Assembly (NCBI GenBank): GCA_002424635.1
Contig: DIKT01000043.1
Location: forward strand, 28,532-92,531
Origin: Desulfobulbaceae bacterium UBA5611
Lineage (GTDB): Bacteria; Desulfobacterota; Desulfobulbia; Desulfobulbales; Desulfocapsaceae
Direction of reading: 5' to 3'
Length of the DNA stretch: 64,000 nt
A model generated the notes under the pieces. The model was not told where the DNA came from. It worked only from the letters and a program-made list of their open reading frames with translations, and made no database searches. The first letter of the stretch is position 1. Every line of letters starts with the position of its first letter. Position numbers and translations under genes: made by a program. Below are positions 14,704-25,400 of the stretch, one piece after another.

Positions 14704-16239
14704 ATGAACAAGCAACTATTGGCATTTTTAATGGCAAACGGCCTGCGCGCTGACGCACCAGAGACAGAGGCATGGGCTCACTACGATAAGCTGAAAAGCG
14801 AAGGTGTGGAGCTGCCCGGCGTTGATCCTGGTCAGCGTTCCGCCGCCGGTGCCCCTGCCGGTCAATCTCAATCTCCGAAACCAGAGCCAACCACCCGGCA
14901 GACTCCGGAGCCGCCGCCCGCCGCTGATCTCGATGCCGCTGTTACCCGGGCATTGGCCCAGGACGCCCAGCGCCGCAATGACATTACCGACCGCCTGGCC
15001 GTGTCCGGCCTCAGCACTGTCGACAATGGCGTGTTCGCCCGCTCCCTGCTTGATAATCCGGCCATGTCCGTGGATCTGGCCAGCCGCCAGATCTTCGAGC
15101 GCATGAAAACCCAGAACAAGCCTTTCGGCAATGGGGCTTTCGGGACCGAGGTCGGCCTCGAGGCTGGCCAGAAGCTGCGCGCCGCCATCACCGATGGCCT
15201 GCTGCTGCGCTCCGGTCATCGTCTGGAAAAAGCAGCAGAAGGTTCCCGCGAGTTCCGGGGCCGCTCTCTGGTCGAGATCTGCCGAGAGGTGCTGATGGCC
15301 TCCGGAATGAGTGTCCGCGGCCTCAACAATATGGAGATTGCCGCCCGCGCCCTCAGCGCCGGATCCACTTCCGATTTTCCGGCTATTTTCGGCGCCCTGG
15401 TCAACAAGAACCTGCTCAAGGCCTACGCGGAATGGCCCCAGACCTGGCGGCCCTTTGTCGGTATCTCTTCCGCCAATGATTTTAAAGACATCTATTCCGT
15501 CCGCCTCAGCGGGGCCTCTGATCTCAAGGGCCTGACGGCAAACGGCGAATACCAGACCGCCTCCTTCAGCGATGCCAAGGAAAATTACCGGCTCATCACG
15601 AAAGGCATCAAGGTGCCGCTCACCCGCGAGATGATCATCAACGACGATCTGCGGGCCTTCACCCGCATTCCCCAGCTCTTCGGGGCCGCTGCCCGCCGGA
15701 TGGAGGCCGATGCCGTCTATTCGCTGATCACTGCTAACGGCGCGATGAGTGATAACGTGGCCCTGTTCCATGCCACCCATCGCAACCTGGCTGCTGCTGC
15801 TGCCGCCATCTCCTCCGATTCGCTGTCTCTGGCCCGGGCCGCCATGCGCAAACAGAAGGGCATGAAGAACGAGCTCATCGATGTCACGCCGGCCTTTATC
15901 CTGACGCCGGTCGGGCTGGAGACCACTGCAGAGATCCTGCTGCGCTCCGCCGCCCTGCCGAACGCCGACATGTCGGCCGGGGTCCATAATCCCTGGGCTG
16001 GTAAACTGACCCCGATCGCCGATCCGCATCTTGATGCCGTGTCGGCCACGGCCTGGTACCTGCTGGCTCATCCCAACCAGGTGCCGACGATTGAGGTTTC
16101 TTACCTGCAGGGCGAAGAACAGCCCTATGTCGAAGAGATGGTCGACTTTAATTCCGATGCCCTGGTCACCAAGGTTCGTCATGATTTCGGCGCCGGGGTT
16201 GTGGATTTCGTCGGCGCTTATAAAAACGCCGGGGCCTAA
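14704..16239 (+). CDS. Major capsid protein (Mu gpT-like) with N-terminal scaffold-like arm
   Basis: The product is 511 aa. Residues about 1-190 are charged, Pro-rich and helical, as expected for a delta/scaffold domain removed by the upstream protease. From about 200 the capsid fold follows (SGMSVRGLNNMEIAARALS, WRPFVGISSANDFKDI, HATHRNLA). The C-terminus ends FNSDALVTKVRHDFGAGVVDF, typical of gpT-like heads. It builds the icosahedral shell. Confidence 0.9.
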   Translation: MNKQLLAFLMANGLRADAPETEAWAHYDKLKSEGVELPGVDPGQRSAAGAPAGQSQSPKPEPTTRQTPEPPPAADLDAAVTRALAQDAQRRNDITDRLAVSGLSTVDNGVFARSLLDNPAMSVDLASRQIFERMKTQNKPFGNGAFGTEVGLEAGQKLRAAITDGLLLRSGHRLEKAAEGSREFRGRSLVEICREVLMASGMSVRGLNNMEIAARALSAGSTSDFPAIFGALVNKNLLKAYAEWPQTWRPFVGISSANDFKDIYSVRLSGASDLKGLTANGEYQTASFSDAKENYRLITKGIKVPLTREMIINDDLRAFTRIPQLFGAAARRMEADAVYSLITANGAMSDNVALFHATHRNLAAAAAAISSDSLSLARAAMRKQKGMKNELIDVTPAFILTPVGLETTAEILLRSAALPNADMSAGVHNPWAGKLTPIADPHLDAVSATAWYLLAHPNQVPTIEVSYLQGEEQPYVEEMVDFNSDALVTKVRHDFGAGVVDFVGAYKNAGA

Positions 16240-16263
16240 TCGCTGCCTGCTGCTTGGTTCTAA

Positions 16264-16286
16264 CCGCCTCCCCGCTAAGGAGGCGG
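16264..16286 (+). other. RNA hairpin after the capsid gene
   Basis: CCGCCTCC and GGAGGCGG form a perfect 8-bp stem with a 7-nt loop, 25 bp after the capsid stop. No T-run follows, so it more likely stabilises the capsid mRNA or partly attenuates transcription than terminates it. Confidence 0.6.
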
Positions 16287-16321
16287 CACTCATAATCAAA
16301 ATTTAAAAAGAGGTACAGAAG

Positions 16322-16651
16322 ATGGCTAAAAATCATGTGCAAAAAGGCAAAGTAATGCCGTGGACCAACGGCACTGAAGCCGCGGTGGTCTCCGGCGAGG
16401 TGGTAGTGGTTGGCACGCTGGTCGGCGTCGCTTTGGGAGATATCGCTATCGGCGTCACCGGCGAGCTGGCCCTTGAGGAAGTCTGGGAGGTGGCCAAGGA
16501 AGCCCCGCTGGTGATTGCCCAGGGCGATGTCGTCTACTGGGATGCTACCGCTGGCGAGATCGACAAGACCGCCACTAATGTCCTGGCCGGCAAGGCCTTT
16601 GCCGCGGCTGCCAGTGCCGCTACCACTGTCCTGGTTAAACTCGGGGTGTAA
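16322..16651 (+). CDS. DUF2190 capsid-associated (decoration) protein
   Basis: The product is 109 aa, rich in Val, Ala and Gly and short beta strands. The GDVVYWD segment (about residues 66-72) and the alternating valine strands are typical of DUF2190 proteins, which lie right after capsid genes and are thought to stabilise heads. An AAGAGG site precedes the start. Confidence 0.85.
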   Translation: MAKNHVQKGKVMPWTNGTEAAVVSGEVVVVGTLVGVALGDIAIGVTGELALEEVWEVAKEAPLVIAQGDVVYWDATAGEIDKTATNVLAGKAFAAAASAATTVLVKLGV

Positions 16652-16654
16652 TCA

Positions 16655-16960
16655 GTGGCCACTCCCCGCGATCATCACCTGGCGGCTATCGCCGGGCTTT
16701 TTGCCCATGCCCCTGACGAGGCGGTGGTGGCGGGGGGTATCATCAAGGTTTTTTTCCGGTCCCCCGGTTTTGTCGATGAGTCTACCGGCGTCATCACCAG
16801 TGATCCTACCGCCCTGGTGTGGGATGACGATATCGCCACCTATGATATCACGGGCGGCGAACCCGGCTCCGCGATCATTATAAATGCCGTCAGCTATACG
16901 GTCCGCGACCGGATCCCGCTGCTGGAAGGCATGACCACCCTCATCCTGGAGCTGGCATGA
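16655..16960 (+). CDS. Head-tail joining protein-like
   Basis: The product is 101 aa with a GTG start. Predicted mostly beta, ending in a strand (LLEGMTTLILELA). The TALVWDD and YTVRDRIPLLEG pattern fits small head-completion proteins found between decoration and tail-terminator genes. The stop overlaps the next start (ATGA). Family assignment by position and pattern. Confidence 0.6.
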   Translation: MATPRDHHLAAIAGLFAHAPDEAVVAGGIIKVFFRSPGFVDESTGVITSDPTALVWDDDIATYDITGGEPGSAIIINAVSYTVRDRIPLLEGMTTLILELA

Positions 16961-17391
16961 GTAAAAGGCAAGACATTATCACCGCCCTGGAGGCCCGCCT
17001 GCAGACCATCACCATCGCCAACGGCTACAATACCGACGCTGGCGGCCGGGTTTTTGTCTGGCGGACCGCTCAGGTGGAACCGGCCGAGGCCCCTTGCCTG
17101 CTGGTGGAAGACACCAAACTGAAGAGGAAATACGACACGGTCATGGGCCAGGTGCATAATCGTTTGCACTGTGCGGTGCTGGCGGTGATGGTTGGCCAGG
17201 ACGATGAGGCCGCCCGGGTGCTGGAGGCCGATATTATAAAATGCCTTGGTACCTGGCAAACTGCCGGCGGTCTGGCTGACAGACTGCTGGTGGTGGAATC
17301 GGATATAGCTATGGAGCCCCACGGCAAGATTATTGGTGCTGCCCTGTCGGCCGTTGAGGTGGAATATTATACCTCTGAGAGTCAATGTTAA
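16957..17391 (+). CDS. Tail terminator / minor tail gpU-like protein
   Basis: The product is 144 aa. An N-terminal helix (RQDIITALEARLQTI), a central VFVWRTAQVEP strand pair and a VEVEYYT end match the size and order of tail terminator proteins. It would cap the tail tube and join it to the head. It is coupled to the preceding gene. Confidence 0.65.
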   Translation: MSKRQDIITALEARLQTITIANGYNTDAGGRVFVWRTAQVEPAEAPCLLVEDTKLKRKYDTVMGQVHNRLHCAVLAVMVGQDDEAARVLEADIIKCLGTWQTAGGLADRLLVVESDIAMEPHGKIIGAALSAVEVEYYTSESQC

Positions 17392-17412
17392 CAAAAAAAG
17401 GAGCAATAGATT

Positions 17413-17625
17413 ATGGCTGAAAAAAAGGCGCCGGGTTCACCCTCGGCAACCGTAAGTGAACCAACAGCAATGCCGCTGCCGGAATCTTTGGTCCAGCGCG
17501 CAAAAGAAACGCCATTACCGCCATCGGGCGGCTCGTGGCAGCAAGACCCGCTGACCGGGGCGCTTGTTAAGGTAGTTGAACGGCAGGACAAACAGGCCGT
17601 CGTGCCTGAGAAGGAGAAAGAGTAA
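17413..17625 (+). CDS. Small disordered phage protein
   Basis: The product is 70 aa, low complexity with many Pro, Glu and Lys and no hydrophobic core. AAGGAG lies upstream, and the stop overlaps the tail tube start (TAATG). Function unknown. Confidence 0.6.
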   Translation: MAEKKAPGSPSATVSEPTAMPLPESLVQRAKETPLPPSGGSWQQDPLTGALVKVVERQDKQAVVPEKEKE

Positions 17626-18584
17626 TGGCCCGTTATATAAGAAATACCACCGTCCTGGTCAAGGTTGAGGACGAATACAAGGTTGACGCTGTTCCTACCG
17701 GGGGGGCCAATGCCATCCTGGTCTCCGATGTCTCTGTCGATCCTGTTGCCGATAATGTCAAGCGCGATCTGATGCTCCCCTGGATGGGGGCCTCAGAAGA
17801 GCTGGTCGGCAATAAGCATGTCGAGCTGGCGATGACGGTCGAGCTGCAGAACGGCGGTACTGCCGGTACCGCCCCGGCCTGGGGCCCACTGATCCGGGCC
17901 TGCGGTTTTGCCGAGGCCCTGCTGCTGACCCCGGCCCGTGTCGAGTATACGCCGGTCACTACCGGTTTTGAGGGTGTCTCCATTTATTATTACCTGGATG
18001 GTGTGCTCCATAAGGCGCTCGGCTGTCGGGGTACTGTTGATTTCGATCTCTCGATCGGCGGGCGGCCGGTGATGAAATTTAAATTCTGGGGCATCGATGC
18101 CGGGGTGTCTGCCGCTACGCCGGCCGGGGTGTCGTTTGCCGGCTTCAAGACCCCGGTTGTCGTCACCGAGGCCAATGTCAGTCAGTTCTTGCTGGGCTGT
18201 ACTTATGCGACCGGGGTCCTGGCGGCCGGTGCGGCTCACACCTCCCGCGGTCTCACTTTTTCCCTGGGCGCCGATGCCAAATACGTTGCGACGCTGGGTG
18301 CGCAGTCGGCTGATATCACCGGCCGTGATGCCACTGGCAAACTGACCCTTGACCTTGATGCCGCAGCTGAAGTGGCGATGCGGGGTGCGATCGACGCCAA
18401 TACTTTGGTATCGGTTGGCATGGTGCTGGGGCTAGTCGAAGGCTATAAGGTACTGACTTTCCTGCCGGCCTGTCAGCGGACCAATCCCAAAACCGAAGAC
18501 GTGGAAGGCCGGGCCATGATGGCCATGGACCTGCGGTTGATCCCGCTGGCCGGTAACGACGAGATCCGGCTGGTCTTGCTCTAA
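17625..18584 (+). CDS. Major tail tube protein
   Basis: The product is 319 aa, beta-rich, with the SGQ-like LPWMGASEELVGNKHVEL and RGTVDFDLSIGGRPVMKFKF segments typical of siphovirus tail tubes. It is placed between the tail terminator and chaperone genes as expected. The long C-terminal part may be an Ig-like surface domain. Confidence 0.85.
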   Translation: MARYIRNTTVLVKVEDEYKVDAVPTGGANAILVSDVSVDPVADNVKRDLMLPWMGASEELVGNKHVELAMTVELQNGGTAGTAPAWGPLIRACGFAEALLLTPARVEYTPVTTGFEGVSIYYYLDGVLHKALGCRGTVDFDLSIGGRPVMKFKFWGIDAGVSAATPAGVSFAGFKTPVVVTEANVSQFLLGCTYATGVLAAGAAHTSRGLTFSLGADAKYVATLGAQSADITGRDATGKLTLDLDAAAEVAMRGAIDANTLVSVGMVLGLVEGYKVLTFLPACQRTNPKTEDVEGRAMMAMDLRLIPLAGNDEIRLVLL

Positions 18585-18595
18585 ACAGCAGTCTT

Positions 18596-18650
18596 TTAGT
18601 TTGGTAGGTGTTTAGGCTTTTAGCTAACAGACTAAACACCTACCAACTAA
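18596..18650 (+). other. Long RNA hairpin between tail tube and chaperone genes
   Basis: TTAGTTTGGTAGGTGTTTAG (18596-18615) pairs with 18632-18650 over 19 bp with a single bulged T. The loop is 16 nt. No T-run follows. It probably adjusts expression or stability between the abundant tube protein and the chaperone. Confidence 0.7.
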
Positions 18651-18680
18651 CCAACCTATTTTATAACGGAGTATTAAGTC

Positions 18681-19043
18681 ATGTTCAAACTGCAACCAAA
18701 CCCGACCTTCTGGGCTCCAGTTTCCATCTCCATCCCCGGCGAGGCTGAGGAAGGTACAATCGAGATTGAATTCAAGCACAAGACCAAAAAAGAACTGGCG
18801 GCCTACCTCCGGCCCGCCCCCACGAAGGCAGCGGCCAAGGGAGCAGACAAGCCTGCCGATCCTGACGCCGTGGCCAAAAAAGACCTGGCTGACATGCTGT
18901 CGATCGTTGCCGACTGGAAGGGGCTTGACGCTCCATTTACCGCCGACAATATGGCCAGCCTGATCGAAAGCTACCACGGCGCTGCCCAGGCCATCATCGG
19001 GGCCTACCTCGCGGCGCTCCTGGAGAGACGGCAAAAAAACTGA
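18681..19043 (+). CDS. Tail assembly chaperone (gpG-like, short form)
   Basis: The product is 120 aa. It begins with a short beta part (FWAPVSISIPGEAE), then helices with EFKHKTKKELAAY, and ends RRQKN. It ends with a slippery A-AAA-AAC followed at once by TGA, so a minority of ribosomes should continue into the downstream frame. It binds the tape measure during tail assembly, as in lambda G. Confidence 0.8.
   Translation: MFKLQPNPTFWAPVSISIPGEAEEGTIEIEFKHKTKKELAAYLRPAPTKAAAKGADKPADPDAVAKKDLADMLSIVADWKGLDAPFTADNMASLIESYHGAAQAIIGAYLAALLERRQKN
19034..19043 (+). promoter_or_regulatory. Programmed -1 frameshift site
   Basis: In the chaperone frame the codons are CAA AAA AAC TGA, so A AAA AAC (19034-19040) is a canonical X XXY YYZ heptamer directly abutting the stop. 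Slipping one base back opens a frame to 19408 without a stop. Confidence 0.8.
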
Positions 19044-19408
19044 CAGACGCCGCCCGTCGTCTGGCCGGCAAAGACGTGGTGGTGCAGATGGATGAAGAGG
19101 CCCTGGCTGCAGCAGCGGCCCTGGGTATGCCGAAAGAAGAGCTGGCCGCGCGGCGCCTTGCGGCCAAAAAGGCGGCGGAGCAGGCGGTCCTGGCGGTGTG
19201 GCCGGAAAACTGGCGGCCACTGCTGCTGGCCATTGCCATGCAGACGCAGGTGCGGGTGACGATGAATGGGGCCATCGGTTTTGATTATACGGCCCTGCCG
19301 GTGGTTGAGGCCTTAATCGACTGCCCCGCCCCGGAAGATAAGACGGACCGGGCGGCGGAGTTCGACGCCTTCCGCTGCATAGAACGGATACTGTTTAGCA
19401 AGGATTAA
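19040..19408 (+). CDS. Tail assembly chaperone, frameshift extension (gpGT-like)
   Basis: It is read by -1 frameshift from the preceding gene and adds 122 residues for a fusion of about 242 aa. The segment includes VWPENWRPLLLAIAMQTQVRV and VEALIDCPAPEDKTD, typical of tail chaperone T domains. A GTG at 19076 could start it independently but has no ribosome site. The next gene is the tape measure, completing the G-GT-H order. Confidence 0.75.
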   Translation: MTDAARRLAGKDVVVQMDEEALAAAAALGMPKEELAARRLAAKKAAEQAVLAVWPENWRPLLLAIAMQTQVRVTMNGAIGFDYTALPVVEALIDCPAPEDKTDRAAEFDAFRCIERILFSKD

Positions 19409-19428
19409 TTAAAAATAAAAGGACGGTC

Positions 19429-22400
19429 ATGGCCTCAAAAAACGAGATAAAAGTCATCCTCACCGCTGACAGCAGCAACCTGGAGGCCAAGACCAAGTCC
19501 GCCACCGCCGCCATCAAAACCGTCGGCCCGGCCGGCCAGACCGCCTCTGCCGGGTTGAATGCCATGAAGGTGGCAGCCCTGGGCTCTATCGCCGGGTTGA
19601 CCCTGCTGGCCGGTAAGGCCGTCAAGGATGTGGCCATGATGAACGCCAGGTATGAAACCCTGGGCGTAGTCATGAATGTCGTCGGCCGCAATGCCGGCTA
19701 CTCCGCCAAGGAGATGGCCGGGTTTACTCTGGAGCTGCAGAAAAACGGCATCGCCATGATCGAGAGCCGCTCGGCCGTCACCAAGATGGCGGCGGCCCAT
19801 CTCGATGTATCCAAATCCGCGGAGCTGGCCAGAATAGCCCAGGATGCGGCGGTCATCGGCAATATCAATTCGTCGGAATCGTTTGACCGGATGATTACCG
19901 GCATCCAAACGATGAACCCCATGATATTGAGGGCGATAGGTCTTGAGGTGCAATTCGGAGCAGCGGAGGACAAATTAGCAAAGTCTCTAGGTAAGACATC
20001 TGATTCATTATCTGTCTCTGAAAAAATGCTGGCACGGACAAACGCGGTCATGGAAGCCGGCACCTCGATTGCCGGGACCTATGAGGCCTCCATGGGCACC
20101 GCCGGCAAGATGATGGGTTCCCTGACGCGGTACACTGATAACTTGGCGACGCGGCTCGGTACTCTGTTCGGGCCGGCCTTGACCCTGCTGGTCGAGGAGT
20201 ATACCGAGGCCCTGAAGGAAGCAGAAAAGGCCACCAAGGACAACGACGCGGCGGTTAAGGGCTGGGGGCTGACTCTCAGGAATGTGCTCGTGGATGTGCA
20301 GAGGGGTACGCTCGAAGATGCGGAGACTCTTAACACCTTTTTTGCCGATGTGGAAAGGGGGTGGGACCGCATCACCTATTGGATTGCTATCCAGACCGTC
20401 GAGATCAAGACGATCTGGTCCGCCACCATCAACGACCTCACTAATACCTACGCCTCGTTTCTGGACCTGGTGGCCGATGGCTATGACCTGATTCCGGGTA
20501 TGAAGGGAGCAGCCTTCGACAAACGGGTGGCCGCGGCTTCCATGATGAAGCCGGTCGATGCCGCTGTCAAGGCCAGAGACGCAGAGGTGGCCCGACTCAA
20601 GGCCGCGCATGTCAGGCAAATGGCGATCCTGGACGATGTAGAGGCCCAGGGCAAGCAGGAGCACGCCGACAAGCTGGCCGCCCTCAATGACAAGATTGCC
20701 CTGTTGGACGCCCCGGTGATCTCAGCCGAGAAGGTAAAGAGAAAGCTGGAAGTGGCCGGCGCCACTGACGCGGAGACAACGGCCAAGGAGAAAGCGGCGA
20801 AGGCTGCAGAAAAAGCTGCCGCCCAATCCGCCAAGGCGTACGAAGCCACCCTCGATAAGCTGATGCCATTGCGGGTCGAACAGCGCGAATACAACGAGGC
20901 CCTGGCCGCCCTCGACCAGATGGATCCGAGCCATGCCACGGCTGAATACACTATTGCCCTGGGACGGCTCAACGCCGGGACGACGGCGGCGATTGAGCGC
21001 CAGCGGCAGCTGGCAGATGACATCCAGTGGGTAAAAGCGGCGACCGCATCCTACCGGGAAGTGGTGATCTCGACCATGTCCGAGGAAGAGCAGGCCGTCA
21101 TTAGCGTTACCGATAGCTATCGGGATAAGCAGGCCGCGGTTGTCGATATGATGACCGCGGGTCTAGATGCTGCCGAGGCTGCCAAGATGTCTATCAAGCT
21201 GACGGCTATGGAAGCCGTCGAGCAGGAGCGCCTGGCCAAAAACGAGGAGGCCGAAAGAATCAGGAAGCGGCGGGAGGAGCGTGACAAAGACATTGAGTCT
21301 CTGAAAAAGAGCAGTTCCGTCCTGGCTGGTTTTACGGCCGGAGTCATGGATCTCCAGGACAATATGCACACCCTGGGGCAGGTCGGGGCCGATGCCTTTA
21401 CAGCGATCAGCGGCGGGGTTACTGCCAGCATCTCCACATCGCTTAAATACATGGCCCATGGTCTCAGCGACGCCAAGGAGTTGTTGGCGGAATCGCGGGA
21501 CGACTCGATTGCCGCAGCCGACCAGGCCAACCAGGAGATGCTGGCTGATCTGGAGCGCTCGTTTGCCGAGGGCACCATCTCCGCTGAGGACTACGAGAAG
21601 AAAAAGACCGGCATCTTGGAGAACTACACCAAATCCCGCCAGCGGATCCAGGAGGACTATAACAAGGGCGTAATCGAGGCTGAGAAAAAACTCGGCAAGG
21701 ATATTGGTAATATCTGGACCGGCGTGCTCGACTCTATGCTCGACTCTGTGGCACAATGGATGTCGGATCTGGCCATTGAATTCATCATGAAGGATATTGC
21801 CGCCCCGGCCTTAAGCTCCCTGGGCCTCAACATTGATGGTTTGCTCAGCGGCCCGAAAGGTTCGGCTGGAGATCCGTTCTTTGTCAACGTGTTGAACGGC
21901 GGCGTGGGTGGCGGTGACGGTAAGTTTGTCAACCAGGCAGGACAAGCCGTCAGCATGGCGGAAGCGTTGGCTGATACCGCCTCGCTGATCTCCAACGCCT
22001 CCGCAACTTTTAGCACCTCGGCTGATTATATGGCCTCCGATGCCGGCTGGGGCAGTGCTGCTACTGAGCAACTATACGGCAAGGATTACGCCTCGTCCTG
22101 GGACAGCGCCGCTATCTCTAACTCCTTTTGGTCTGGTACCGCTGCCACCGGTTTGGAAAACTCGCTGGCTACCGCTTCATCCGCCCTGACTGACAGCTCA
22201 TCGGCCCTGCTTAATACCTCCCAGAGTATGGCGGATTTTGACCGCAAATTAAATATTGAATACGGGGCCCTGCCCGAGAATTACAAAGCTGCCAATACCG
22301 TTTCTGATTTCCTTACCGAGGTCAAACCCTACCTGCAGGGCGCGTCGGCGGTGATGGCCGGGTACAGCGCTTACAATCAATTTAAAAGCGGTGATGAGGT

Positions 22401-25400
22401 CGGCGGTTCGGTCTCGGCCATTGGTTCAGCTTCCAGCCTGGCTCAGGCCGGCCAGAGCGCCGGTCTGTACAATATGGGGGCAACCGGGGCCGGAGTAGTC
22501 GGGGCCGCAGGCGTTGTCGGCAGCGCTTATGGTTTGTACAAGGGCATTGACTCTATGCTTGAGGATGGTGTCACCCTGCAAAACGGCATTTCGACCGCCC
22601 TGTCGGCCTATTCGATGTACACCTCGGCTTCCGCTGCTTACGTCGGCATGACGGGGGGCACTGCCTTTACCGGGGCTGGAGCACTGGGGCCGGCAATTGT
22701 TGATGCGATAACTGCAGCTGGTACTTACGTCAGTGGCTTGGCTGGCGGAGCCGGAGGCGGTACTGGTGGCGTAGTCGGCGGAACGGTTGGGGCCACGGGT
22801 GGTACAGTTGGCGGAACGTCAGGCGTAGTCGGCGGGGCAACAGGTGGCGCAACAGGCGGGGCAGTCGGCGGCGGTAGTGGAGCCGCGACGGGAACAGCAG
22901 GGGCAGTTGGGGGAGTAGTCGGCGGCGTCGTGGCTGCCGGTGTCGTGTTCATGGCATCAAAGGTGGCTGAAACTATTATCGACAACATGCAGACCAAAGG
23001 CAACCACGAGCAGCTGCTGACCACCAGCAACGGCGGTGCCTGGGAGTACGCTAAAAATCTCGACAATAATATGGGCAACCTTCACGGTATTATTGAAGGT
23101 TCTGCCCGGGCCGCATTTGATCGCATTCAGGACAGCGTCCCCACGGCCCAGGCCATCGAAGGTTTTCGCGGCGGCATCGATGTCCTCACCAACTCCTTTA
23201 ACACCGGCTCGGCTGAATTATATCGGGCGCTGGAATCAGGGGCCATCTCCTACGAGCAATATGTCGAAAAGGTGGCCGGCAAGGATGTAGCCGGTGAAAA
23301 GGCCGCGGAGATGCAGGCCCTGGCCAGTCAAGCGGCGCAAGGTTCGATTGAAGCTCTGGCTGCCCTCAAGACCAAGCTGGTAGAGGTCGGGGTGGAAGGC
23401 TATGCCGCCGCCGAAGCAGCCGTGGCGATGACCTCCGCCGCCGAAGCGCAGACCAGCGGTTTTGTCACTTCGACCAGCGGCCTGCAGGCGCTGATGCAGA
23501 CCGCTGACCTCTGGATTGATAAGGTAGCGCTCCAGGATGTGGCTTTTGAGAAATCAATGGCGATGCATGCCACGGCTGTTGAGGTGTTAGCGACAAGAAA
23601 TAAGGAGTCTTTTGCTTCCCTGGAAAAGGATTTCGAAGCATTAGGCATGTCGGAGGAAAAAGCTACTGATTCAGCCCTTAGAATGATTGAGGCAGTAGAT
23701 CAAGGCGGTGCTGGTTTTGCTGCCATGACCACTGCCGTCACCGATAATGTCGCCTTTATGGGCGAACTTACCGGCCGGACCCTGGCAGATATCCAGCAGG
23801 GCTTAGTGGCGGATCTGGCAGCTACCTCTGCCGCTATGGAGGTTATAGGCGATACCTACGATGTGTCTGAGGGGGCCGAACATTTTGCCGCGGTCATGAC
23901 CAAAGCGGCTGAAGATTATGCCTATGCCCTAAAGACGGTAGGGAAGATAGCGGCCGATTCGGTTCATCCCCTGGGGTCGTTGGCTTACTCTTTACAGGAG
24001 CTGGCCGGGTTTGATGCCTACGGCATGGCTAATGCCTTTAATAGTCTCTACCATGCAGCTCAACCACCAGCTCCACTAGTTCAGCAGTACGCCTCCGGAG
24101 GTGTCGTCGGCGGGCTGCTGCAGGGCGGCTCCGGTCGGGTTGATGATCTCTATATGGGCACCGTTAACGGCCGCACCCAGATTGCGATGGGCGGCGAATA
24201 TTTCATGCCCCCGGCCCAGACGCAAAAGCATTTACCGCTGCTGGAGGCCATCCGGGCCGATAAGTTTTCCATAGGCGGCCTGGTGGCCGGGGTTATTGGT
24301 GCGAACGGGGCCAGAACTACAGTTACTGCCGCCAGCGTCGCTGCCTTACCGCCCATGATCGGCAGCGCCCTGTCCGAGCTGGCCAAGATCATGCAGCCTA
24401 TTCGGGCCATCGTCGCCGGCACCCAAGAGTACGGCCTGGCTCTCCAGGACCTGAAAAATCAATACCGTGAGACCTACGATAAGGCCAAGGAGGCCAAGGC
24501 CAGCGAAGCTGATTTAATCCTGATCCGGAAGGCTCAGGTCGTGGAATTGGCAGCGCTGGCAGCCGCGCATAAGCAGGAAACCGCCGGCATGCTCACCCCC
24601 TATCGGCAGCTGAGCGCCGGGATGACCGACTATCGCATCAGCCTGGCTGATCTGGCGGTTAAATATAAAGAGGCCCTGCAGACGGGCCGGGACTTGGGCT
24701 TGTCCGAGGCGCAATTAAATGTGATCCGCCAGGCGCAAACCGTGGAGACAACCAGGCTGACGGCTGATCATGGCCGGGCGGTTGTCGATATGCTGACCCC
24801 GTACCGCCAGCTTAATGCCGGTATGTCGGACTATCGGATCGGGCTGGCCGACCTGAAAACCAAGTACGCCGCGGCCCTTCTGGCTGGCCGGGATCTGGGC
24901 CTGTCCGAGTCGCAGCTCAAAGAGATCCGCATGGCCCAGGGTGTAGAAACTCGGCAGTATGCGGAAGATCTGAAGAAACCGTTTTTAGAGTCGGCCCGCG
25001 AGTTGATCGCCACCAACGGCATGACCGACTACCAGAAGCAGATGCGGGAGATCAATGAGCGCTACACGGAAGGCATCATCACGATGCGGGAAGCGGGGGC
25101 GACTATTGGCGAAGTGACCACCATGGACAAGGCGCGGGCCATCGAACTGGCCAAGTTAAAACGCGGCTCTTTAAATGAGAACGATTACGCCACCAGGGTC
25201 GATTACGAACGGGCCTTGTACCACCTGCCGTCCTTTGCCGTCGGCACCGACTATGTACCCCGGGATATGGTGGCCATGATCCACCAGGGGGAACGCATTA
25301 CCCCGGCTAAATACAACCAGCGGGCCGATGAAAGTGTGGCGGATTTAAAGAATGAAATAAAACTGTTAAGGGCTGAGCTGAAGGCCCAGAATGAGGCCAA

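Noticed and set aside
14728..16299. 523-codon minus-strand frame opposite the capsid gene
   Set aside because: A shadow of GC-rich codon usage in the capsid gene; low-complexity Gly/His/Gln composition, no domain.
22725..23078. Minus-strand Pro/Thr-rich frame
   Set aside because: The mirror image of the Gly/Val/Thr-rich stretch in the tape measure; the repeats create it automatically.
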